Assembly: GCA_003427395.1 (NCBI GenBank)
Contig: BFEA01000367.1
Span: 929,083 to 963,814 of the forward strand
Direction of reading: 5' to 3'
Length of the DNA: 34,732 nucleotides
Source: Chara braunii
Lineage: Eukaryota > Streptophyta > Charophyceae > Charales > Characeae
Made by a program: the position numbers and the translations under genes. Positions 20,400 to 29,893 of the stretch are shown piece by piece (the stretch's first letter is position 1; each line of letters begins with the position of its first letter). A model generated the notes under the pieces. The model was not told where the DNA came from, did no database searches, and saw only the letters and a program-made list of their open reading frames with translations.

Positions 20400-20903
20400 A
20401 TTGCCCCGCGGACACATTCAAACCCACCGACGCTCTGTTCGAGAAATGTGTCTAAGTCCTTAGAAGAGTTATAGTCTGAGTGGTCAGGGAAGGACCCCAG
20501 AGACTCTTGGGCGATGATTAGTAGAGGTCCTAACGGTGAGCAATTCGTGGTAGAGGTTAATGTAGGTGGCAGTAAAGTGGGTGCCTTCGCAAACGTAGGC
20601 TCTACACGGAATTTCATCAGCCGTGTTTGTGTGGACAGACTGCACTTAGGGGACCAAGTGCAGCGACTTAGCAAAACTGTAGCTTCTACGCTAGCCAACA
20701 AGCACCAAATGGTAGTAAAAGACTATGCCAAGGACATAGTCTGTTCCTTCTCTTATGGAGGAAGGGAAGTGAGACACAAAATCTCATTCCTCGTTAGCGA
20801 CGAACTGCCCTTTGATATGTTACTACGCATGTACTACCTCGAGGTCGCTCAACCTCAGTTTGATTGGGATAGGAAGGTGTTGATAAAAGCTGCCCAACGG
20901 TAG
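20400..20903 (+). pseudogene. Retrotransposon B: aspartic protease region
   Basis: The open segment from Met 20514 contains GEQFVVEVNVGGSKVGAF, then ANVGSTRNFIS at the position of the active-site loop and VSDELPFDMLL...FDWDRKVL at the end. Upstream the same frame is readable to about 20400 around a TAG near 20472. The catalytic Asp position of the D-(S/T)-G motif reads Asn and the next residue is Val, so the protease should be inactive. It ends at TAG 20901-20903; the next 300 bases toward RT contain several stops. Confidence 0.85.
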
Positions 20904-21169
20904 GACCGTTAGACTGCAAAAGTTCAAAGCTAGCAGTCTAGTGGAAAACTGCGGCTGCATGTGTGCCTCCTTTTTCTATAACTACTATAAGCAGAATCAC
21001 GAGGAGGGCATGTATCGAGTTTTTGTCTCTGAGAAAGAGGAGGCCGTAAAAACACCCCAGAGATAGAATCAGTCGTCGCGCAATATTCCGACCTTTTTGA
21101 GGAGCCCACAGGCGTGGTGGAAAGGGAGGTTGTCATGGGATAGAGGTTGTCGCAGGTAGTAAGGTGCCT

Positions 21170-21986
21170 AGATGACAAATCTATAGGATGTCTCCTGCGG
21201 AGTTGGATGAGCTCCACCGCCAGCTCAAGGAGCTCAGAGAAAAGGAATGAATTCGGCCTAGTATCTCCCCTTACGGTGCGCCAGTCTTAAGAAGGGAGGT
21301 AGACTGAGGATGTGCATAGATTATAGGGGCCTCAATGCCATCACCGTTACGAATGCAGAGCCCCTACCTCGCATCGACGACCTACTGGACAGAGTGCAGG
21401 GATGTCGGTACTTCACAAAGATAGATTTGAAGTCCGGATACCATCAAATTGCCATTAGACCAGAGGACCAACACAAAACCACCTTTCAGACCAGGTACGG
21501 TCTGTACGAGTTTGTGGTGATGCCCTTTGGCCTATGCAATGCACCTGGAGCTTTCCAGCACGCAATGAACAAGATTTTTCATGAGTACTTAGACAAGTTT
21601 ATTGTGTGTACCTCAACGATATTCTTATCTTTAGTAGGACTGTAGAGGAGCACGCTGAGCACTTAAAAGTAGTGCTAGGTCTCCTAAGACAGCATGAGTA
21701 CACGGTAAACTTAGAGAAATGCGAGTTCGGTCGCACCAAGATCGTGTACTTGGGTCATGAAATCTCCGCAGACGGGTTGAGATCGGACGATGCCAAAGTG
21801 GCCAGCATACGGGACTGGCCCAGACCTCAGACTGTTACTGAGGTCCGATCGTTTTTGGGGATGACGGGCTATTATCGTCCATTTGTTAAAAACTATAATA
21901 CTATAGCTTCCCCATTAACTGATCCAACTCGACTTGACACCCCTTGGGAGTGGACTGAAGAGTGTGAAGCAAGCTTAGGAAACTGA
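21170..21986 (+). pseudogene. Retrotransposon B: reverse transcriptase (frameshifted at the catalytic box)
   Basis: The first part (21310-21645) has [37 protein letters not shown] (motif A) and [13 protein letters not shown]. At about 21605 one base is missing; the next frame (21606-21986) supplies [34 protein letters not shown] and VRSFLGMTGYYRPFV. The catalytic motif therefore straddles the frameshift and also reads YLND instead of YLDD. Upstream, MSPAELDELHRQLKELREK-like sequence (21188-21248) is followed by a stop and loss of the usual Ser/Pro-rich linker. Confidence 0.9.
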
Positions 21987-22420
21987 AGTATGCTTTGACA
22001 CACTACGAAGTTCTTAAACTTCCGGATCCAGATAAGCCATTTCTCGTGACCACAGACGCCAGCCAATATGGCATAGGCGCGGTCCTTGCACAAAAGGAGG
22101 GGCCAAAGTTGAGACCTATCGAGTATATGAGTAAGAAGATGCCGTCACAAAAGCTAGCCAAGTCCACATATGAGCGTGAGCTCTATGCCCTCCACGGAGC
22201 GCTGGTCCATTGGAGACACTACCTCTTAGGTAGGTTCTTCTACTTGAGATCTGACCATGAGACCTTGCGCTGGATCAAGACACAGCCTGTACTCTCTGAC
22301 GCACTCAAGCAATGGATTCAAGTGATAGACATGTATGACTATCAACTTGATCCAATCAAGAGAGAGTACAACAAAGTAGCTGATGCACTATCACACCGCG
22401 CAGATTACCTGGGGCGCTAG
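21987..22420 (+). pseudogene. Retrotransposon B: RNase H domain
   Basis: The segment is open from 21995 to TAG 22418-22420 and complete in motifs: [16 protein letters not shown] (first catalytic Asp), KSTYERELYALHGAL (Glu), FYLRSDHETLRW (Asp) and REYNKVADALSHR. It is the best-preserved domain of this element's pol, but it is out of frame with the preceding RT end and closed by a stop before integrase. Confidence 0.9.
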
Positions 22421-22429
22421 TGACTGTAT

Positions 22430-23937
22430 TTGGCATATCTAACGATCTAACTCGATCTTTGGTGGAAGCCTATCAGCAAGATTCAGTTATGTCTGAGATC
22501 ATCCGTAAGTTCAAAGAGAAGGATAAAGTAACTTCTGACGAATTTACGATGGTAGATGGCTTGCTGTTTCTTGAAAAAGGCAGGGAATAAAAGGCTGTGT
22601 GTTCCTAATAGTGAGTCTTTGGGAAGTTTTTTTTTAGGGGAATGTCATGATGCAACTGGTGATTTTGGCTATAGAAAGACATCAGTTAACTTAGTGCAGA
22701 AGTTTTGGTGGCCCACAATGATGCAGGATGCAAAGAGATATGTAGAGACCTGCCAAGTTTATCAACGTGACAAACCAAGGACACAAGCACCTTTGGGATT
22801 GATTAAACCCCTGCCTATCCCTGCTGGACCTGGGCAGAGTGTGTCCATGGATTTCATGGATACTCTCGTGACCAGCAAGAGTGGAAAATGGCATATATTT
22901 GTCATTGTGGATAGATTTACTAAATATGCAAGACTAATTGCTATGCCTGAGACAGCCAGAACTGACCACACCATCAAGCTCTTTATGGATAACTGAATAC
23001 GTGACTTTGGTCTACCTGCGTCTATAGGATGTGAGATTCACCAGCGAACTGTGGCAAAGCACAGCCCAACAGATGGGCACCCGACTCCAAATGACATCTA
23101 GGAACCACCCTGAGTCAAACGGCCAGGCTGAATAGCTGAACCGTGTAGTACAGCACCTGCTTCGACATTACATCAAGCCAAGTCAGGATGACTGGGACGA
23201 GAAGTTGTCGCTCGTCGCCAGCCTGTACAATAACGTTGTGCATAGCACTACTGGTATGACCCCCAACCAATTACATCTCGGTTGGAAGCCCAGATAAGGC
23301 CTGGACTTTCTATTACCTGAGCAGCAGCAAAATGTATCACCTGGCAGCCTAGAGTTCGCTGTCAAATATGAACAGATGCTACAACAGGCTGTAGAGCACA
23401 TTAAGAAAGCTCAGATGCCATGATTGCATCTGAGAACAGGTACAGACGACAGTCTAACTTTCAGGTAGGTGAACGAGTCTGGGTAAAATCATCCGAACTA
23501 GGTCAAGAGTTGGGGATTTCACGCAAACTAATGCCACAATACTTTGGGCCCTGGGAAATCTTAGATACTGTAGGGGATCAACCAGATGGACCGTCGTACG
23601 TGATTCGCATTCCCACACACTTACTGTTTTCCATGCATCCAAGTTGGCACCTTTCGCTGTCACTGATCAGTTTCCCTCTAGAAGATCAATGCTGCCCCCA
23701 ACCATGGATGGACACGTGGACATTGACTATATCGTCGAGCACAAGCTGATGCCTGTACCCAAACCTCCAGGAAGGGGTCGACTGCCAAAGCCACAGATGC
23801 AATACCGAGTGCGGTTCAGACATCACATTGATCCTCAAGAAGACTGGTGGTTCACAAGAGAGGGATTAATGAAGACTGCTCCCCAAATTATCTCAAGTTA
23901 TGAGAGAAATCTGAAAGGGAAGCAGCCTGTTCCATAA
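22430..23937 (+). pseudogene. Retrotransposon B: integrase with chromodomain-like C-terminus
   Basis: Zinc-binding region: CHDATGDFGY and CQVYQRDK, where one expected His and one expected Cys are replaced. Core: VSMDFMDTL (first Asp), FVIVDRFTKYARL, then a TGA at 22994-22996. Near 23027 a small deletion removes the VSDR segment with the second catalytic Asp; the frame resumes at DVRFTSELWQ, then NHPESNGQAE (Glu) followed by TAG near 23131 and TAA near 23295. The C-terminal part has PQYFGPWEILDTVGDQ (GPY/F-type), a frameshift near 23635, and the chromodomain-like stretch YRVRFRHHIDPQEDWWFT ending at TAA 23935-23937. It parallels the same module in element A. Confidence 0.88.
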
Positions 23938-23953
23938 GAACTTCTCAGAGGAC

Positions 23954-24442
23954 TGGGTCCTCGGCATGCCTAAGGGGCCCCTGCTGCAGCTGCACCCGCC
24001 CTGAGTGAAGGCGGGCCTAACAAATCACAAGAAGCCCTCGGCTGTCAATTTCGTATTTCGGGTCCAGGGAGTTTCGTCATGCCAGTTGGTCGAAGGAAAC
24101 AGAGGCCGAGCAGAGAGGAAATTCCCAGGCCTTCTAGGCTTTTCCGAAAGCGCAGGCCCTGGGCGAGATTCACAGCCTCATACACAGACAGTTGGGAGGC
24201 CCAACCGAATGAGGCCCAGTAGCTGCACCAGAGGCGCAGCATCCTGGGGCCCACCGGAAGCTTCTGGGCCCAGGCCCAGGCCAGCCAGGCTGCGAAGGCA
24301 GGCAGGCTCTTTCCATATAGGAAAGAGCTCGCTGCCTGGATGGGCATTCAGCACTTGCATGCTGGCGGCAGCGCTGCTGGAGCGGACGCTCGTGGGCTGC
24401 TGCTGGCGCTGAGAGGCAAGGTGCAGGGCGCTGCTGAGGGCA
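23954..24442 (+). repeat. 3' LTR of retrotransposon B, 3'-truncated
   Basis: It aligns with the first half of the 5' LTR from TGGGTCCTCGGC onward. Compared with that copy it lacks about 26 bp near 24420, between GTGC microhomologies. Similarity stops after GCTGAGGGCA at 24442, so the promoter-distal half is missing. The loss removes any chance to see the right target duplication. Confidence 0.85.
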
Positions 24443-24735
24443 AAGTCGTTTAATTGAATAGAACAACTAGAGGACGGAGTGGCGCCTCTATTGAAATGAC
24501 TCTTGTCAAATTGTTAGCAAAGAAATTGTCTTCTGTTAGCCCGCATGGTTGGTATCTTTCATTTACCAGTCAGCCAAGTTGTTATGGTGTCCTTCATGAA
24601 CCCCGTCCCAGAATGTGTTTGTTCCCGTCACCTCGGTTTTGTTGGTCTCCGTTCTTGATGGCTCCTTTCCAGTTGCACGCAGTGCATGTGATTTGAGGTT
24701 GCTGATTATGGGTTACCCTTCACTCGGTTGTGTAG
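24443..24735. other. Spacer between retrotransposon B and the PHD gene
   Basis: There is no gene I can support. If transcription of the PHD gene starts locally, its promoter and 5' untranslated region would be here; no clear TATA box is visible. Confidence 0.4.
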
Positions 24736-24747
24736 ATCGTCGTTGAA

Positions 24748-24813
24748 ATGGGTGGAAGTTCAGCTCATGCCAGCAATGGACATGTAGAAGAAGAGGAGAA
24801 TCATGTCAATGCA
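24748..24813 (+). CDS. PHD gene, first recognised exon
   Basis: It encodes 22 residues beginning MGGSSAHASNG and ending in an acidic EEEENHVNA, followed by a consensus donor (GTAAGTA from 24814). The reading frame is also open from 24736, after TGTAG with a pyrimidine-rich stretch to its left, so an alternative exon of 24736-24813 is possible. Confidence 0.6.
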
Positions 24814-27728
24814 GTAAGTACAGAAAATCTTCCTCGTATTTCATAAATTGGATGAGCACCAGATCGCAGCCACCCAATACACATGCCCTTGTCCCCTCTC
24901 TTCGTCTGCCGTTTGTCCTTCTATTTTTTGCTACTTGCTTTGTATGCATTCCCAACCTATTTTATCATTTCAATTTTCAACCATGCCATGAAGACGTGAG
25001 TTCAAGTGGAGACTGGGTACAGTCCGTGTGTTTTCCTTGCGTAAGTGAATTCATCCCTGCACACAGTACAATATTGTTTGAAGGTGGTAGGCAGTGCTCA
25101 GCAGCAACCATACTCTTTCTCATGTGGGTCCAGTTTGTGTGCTGTTAAATCTGTAGTGTGGCAACTATTTTCCATAACTTCTCTGACTTTTGGCACTGCC
25201 GTCTGTCCCCGCATCACTTCATTAAAATTCATTTGCATAAGGCTGTATGTGAACCTCGCCATGCTTCCTTTGTTTTCTTCATCTTTCAGTCCTGCAGAAC
25301 TGAAACATTGTGGAAGTTATGTACTTGACCTGCAATATCTCTCTCGTCTTCCTCCTGATCTACAATACTATCGAACTTCCTAAACGTCACTGGGGACCCA
25401 TCTAGGCCATTCCTCTGCAAGGACAGCGCCCAAATTGACGGCTGATGTGAAATTTTGGGGATCCCTCATCCTTCTGGGCCCTTGACTGCCAAACTGGTGC
25501 GAAAAGTCAATCAATGCAAAACACAAAAAGTTCAAAAACAAATATAAGAAGTGATGCAAACTTAATTCTCTGTGCCCTGCATTGTGTTTTGGGAGCTGCG
25601 GCTCTGCTGCCCGAAAAGTTGAAGCGGCCTGTTGAAGGGGCCAACCAAAAACAGTTGAACTGGCCTCCAAAGATTACCAGCTGGGGCAAGCCCTACCTCC
25701 CGTGTGATGTTTTGCTGGCCAATTAAGCTTCCCGGCCAGCATGTTCGCTTCATCGAGTACATCCAGTCATCAGGCGTAACCATGGAATACACCCAGTCCA
25801 CCCATGTGCTTCCCTCTAGACCGCCAATTCCTTTATGACTTTATTGGGAGGCCCACTCTTTGTCGGTTGGTGAACTGGGCTGATAATGTGATGGCCTCAG
25901 GTTTTTCTGTTTTCACTGTCTGCTTTGGTTGGCCTGATTTTTGAGAAGGTAGCAGTCGTCACAAGCCTTGGAAGTAAGAGCGATCCTTTTTTTTTTTAAT
26001 TTTTTTTTATTTAAAGGCGACGGCCTTGAGATATCATCATTAAATTGACCGGCCCCAAGTACTTCAGAATGATTTTATTCTTGGTGATCTGATTGTATCT
26101 GGATTCGAACTTGGGTCTGTATTTCAACAGTTCATGGGTGTACCAACTGAGCTAGGCCCATTGGTAGTAAGAGCGATCCTCGATTTTGCTCATGGAAGAT
26201 ATCCTTCAAGCTGTGCACTTTTTAAATGATTATCCAGGGCAGATGTCAGCTTGTCAGTTTTTCCAGAGCCTTAAGATGCATACATGAACTGGCGCAGTTG
26301 CACTCTTTTCTACTCTGACAAATTTGAGGAAATCTGGCAGAAGTCACTTGTGTAATCATCGTGCTGCCTATTGATATATGGGGTTGGTTTTGCAGGGTGC
26401 CTCTGAGACAGATGGTCCAGAGCCAGAGGTCAACCAGCCAACCGTCAGCGAGCTGGAGGATGAGGAAGAGCTGACAGATGGAGAAGAGGTAGGCCTCCTA
26501 TGTCGACGAACACTTGGGTTCTCCGTGTTCAAGGGAACGGAGGCATGGGAAGGTAGACATGTAAATCTGGAAGGCAACAAGGGCGAATTGTACTCACAGT
26601 ATGACTCGGGGATTCCAATTCATTGGCTTTTGTTACTCCTGTGAAGCTTGAATGGACAAAGCATGGAAGGCTAGCGACCAATATGTGGAGAAACTGGATG
26701 CACAGTGGACTAAGAATGGTTTAGGGTCCTTCTATGGGACTGAAGCAAAGGATGAGGGGTGCTGGAGATAGAGGGATTGTAAGAAAGATCCAACCAGCCT
26801 CTCCCTCCCTCACTCACTCTGTGGTGGAGTGCTGAAGATAGTGGGATCACAAGGAAGACCCAACCAGTCTCTCCCTCACTCATCCACACTGCGGTACATT
26901 TTTGCCTCTTTCTCTATCTTTCACCTCGCTTTCTTGCCGTTTCTTTCTTTGGTGGATTGTAAGAAAGATTCAACCAGCCTCTCCGTCCCTCACTCACTCT
27001 GTGGTGGAATGCTGAAGATAGTGGAATTGCAAGGAAGACCCAACCAGTCTCTCCCTCACTCATCCACACTGTGGTACATTTTTGCCTCTTTCTCTATCTT
27101 TCACCTCCATTTCTTGTCGTTTCTTTCTTTGTTGTGCTAGACCAGGCATACCTATTCACCTGACTCTTCTCGGTATCATGTATTGTGATCACGTCAGTCT
27201 TCCAGGGACTCCAGGCTGTGGCACATGCCAGCGATTCGGAAAGCCTGGCAGCGGGAAGTGGAGTCTGCTGCAACACTATCATGCTTGGTGTATGCGTCCC
27301 AATCCCTCTGGTAAGGAAAACCTTTAACATCAGTCTAATCAGGCTGAACTGGATGCACAGTGGCTGCATAGGTCATCTGCATTATCACTCCATGTGTCTG
27401 CCATCAGTCAAAGCAGAAGTCTGACTGGACCTGCAAAGTAAGAAACGTGGATTGGGGTGGGGGGGAGGGGAAGGAAGGTGGGGAGAGGGCGGAGGAAAGA
27501 ATCGTAGAGGAAAACGATGGCATCATAGATAAAAAGAGGAAAAAGTTGCATATTCCAGTCTGCCAACGCCAGCTCCAACGAGCCTAGCTCAGTTGGTACA
27601 CCCGTAACTGTTGAAGTACAGTCCTGAGTCTGAATCCTGTTGGACTTTGATGAATTGAATGAATTATTCTGAATTACCTAGGGCCGGTCCAAACAATGAA
27701 GGTATTCCAAGGCTGTCACCCTTTTAGG

Positions 27729-27816
<88 letters not shown>

Positions 27817-28415
27817 ATTCTTTTGAAGTTGAGGACTGTCAGATGGTTGAGAGAAGCAGCCATCTGTCTCTGCCCTTAGGTTCTGCTTCTAGAGAAGCCA
27901 CGGTGAAGGGGGAGTTAGCATAAGAATGAGAAACATGAATGGTTGCAGTGTGCCCCTCATGTTGGTCTTGTTTTTTTGTTTTTTTACCGTTTGTTTCGCA
28001 AAGTGTGCTTTTGTAGCGCGTAGATATGTGACAGTATATATCTCTCGGTTGGGTTTAAGGCTTTAAGCTGGGGTTTTCACTTCGGGAATTAGGCGCTGCA
28101 CATTGTAAAACATTTGCAACGACTTCCAAGCCCTGCAGATGAATGTAGAACTTTGAAGCCAAGCAGAAACTGTGTGCATATGGTTTGCGTGCAGCAGTTG
28201 CATGACTCTGATTGCTCTCTCCTTTGATGGCGTCGTTGTCTGGCTACTGTAATGTTTGCCTTGTGTCACCAAGTGAGAGAGCACTGCAGGTCTTTGAGGT
28301 CAAGAACTCCGGGAAACGAGCTGCTAGGGGAAAACGCTCGGCATCAGCCTACCTCAATCAAGTGGAATCACGTCACAATAGGAACGAGACCTCCGGCGAG
28401 GACAGTAGTGCAGAA

Positions 28416-28447
<32 letters not shown>

Positions 28448-29832
28448 GGACGACCGAGAAGAGGAGGAGGATGCGAGTGAAGAGGTTGACAAGGATCATA
28501 GTGAGGAAGAGGATTCGTCCAGCAAGGATGAAGAAGAGGATGAGACTACCAGCAGCTCAGAGAGTACAAGTGATTCTGACAGTAGCAGTGGTGATGGTGA
28601 GGAATCGAGTCATAAGTCCGAACAGCAGGACAGGCGAGGAGTGAAGAGAAAGTCCAGGGCAGATGCGACGGTGAGTGATTCTTTGTCCAGCGAGCAGTCA
28701 ATGTACTAGTCGAGTTATTTTCCGAAGCATGTGTATGATGATCCAAGTAAACAATTAGCTGTATCAACAACTGCCATTATTGTTACATTGACCATTGGGT
28801 CATGAAGAGTTTCCAAGAGACATATCTTGTCCGCATTCGGCGCATTGTCATTTTGATCAGAAAAAGAGAGCTCCCTGAATGTCAGAGAAAAAGCTGATAT
28901 ATCTGTTATCAAAACTGACGTTGGTTAGCAGCCTCTGATCAAGGGGTCCCCTGTATAGGCTTAGGACTCTTTAGGAGTAGTGGTAGCTACATAGCGAAAG
29001 GTGAAATTGAGAGAAGAATATAGCTTAGTAACCATTGTTATTAAAAAAAAAAAAAAAGACTGATGTTGGAACTGTACCTTCTCTAACAATACAATCTCTA
29101 TGTGGGATGGACTTCATTGTGGAGTCTGACTTTATATTTACTCTATAAGGCTAAAAGGAATGTAAGCATTGTTTGCAGGTCCCGAAAAGAAAGAGACTTC
29201 CTGTAAGGGGCATAGTGTCTGCTGCATAACTTGCAAAAGGACTCTCGAACATGTTCTCTGATTGCATTTTACCTCTGTAACCAGTGTAAAAAGTGAGTCG
29301 GAACTTGTATATATAATATCACGGAGTTTTTGTCTAGCTAAAGTGTTGATGTGTGCTGAATTTCAGCTTCCTATGGAAGCATGGAATGTGAGCCTTATAG
29401 GTGGGCTTCCACCATGCTCCCAGCGTGGACCTGGCAAAATGATTCTACTTGCCGTCATTGTTGTTTCTTTTTTTGCGTGATTAACACTGTGCTGCATTCT
29501 TGGTTTTTAAGGCTTGGTGCTGGGTATGGTATTGGACATACCACAGGGCCTGCAGGTACCCTACTAGAAAACATGCATGTCACGGGATGACTTGCCGAGT
29601 GCTTGCCACAGGTTAAGTGAGAGTTAGGTTAAACCACCAGTACTTGGGCGATGCCTTAGCGTTAACGCTACGTGATTTCCGCGGCCGGCGGGCCGTCGAT
29701 AAATCAAATCGACAGCCCACGCTGCTTCGAGATTTGGGCGGCCGGCGCGGCGCGCAGTGCCCAAGTACTGGTGGTTTAAGTGAGAGTTAAAGAGTAGTTT
29801 CGAGAGGTATTCAGAGGGAATGTGAGGCCGAG

Positions 29833-29893
<61 letters not shown>

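Larger units (their letters stand above)
16341..24442 (+). mobile_element. Ty3/gypsy LTR retrotransposon B (chromodomain type, degenerate)
   Basis: This is an 8.1-kb plus-strand element. Order: 5' LTR (16341-17337), tRNA-Met-type primer site (17341-17352), leader, gag (18643-20340), protease, RT, RNase H, integrase with a chromodomain-like end (stop near 23937), and a 3'-truncated 3' LTR (23954-24442). Domain order and motif wording match element A, so they are related families. Every enzyme carries lesions: frameshifts in gag and at the RT catalytic box, an altered protease active site, and loss of zinc-binding residues and of the second catalytic Asp of integrase. It is non-autonomous and old. 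Confidence 0.92.

Noticed and set aside
24846-25383. Two overlapping open frames in the first intron of the PHD gene
   Set aside because: Composition is non-coding-like (Cys/Phe/Leu/Ser-rich, T-rich DNA) and no splice sites link them to the gene.
27094-27369. Alternative reading of the 27206-27310 exon with a Cys/His-rich peptide
   Set aside because: The Cys/His-rich frame does not match the phase of the neighbouring exons, whereas the neutral frame does.
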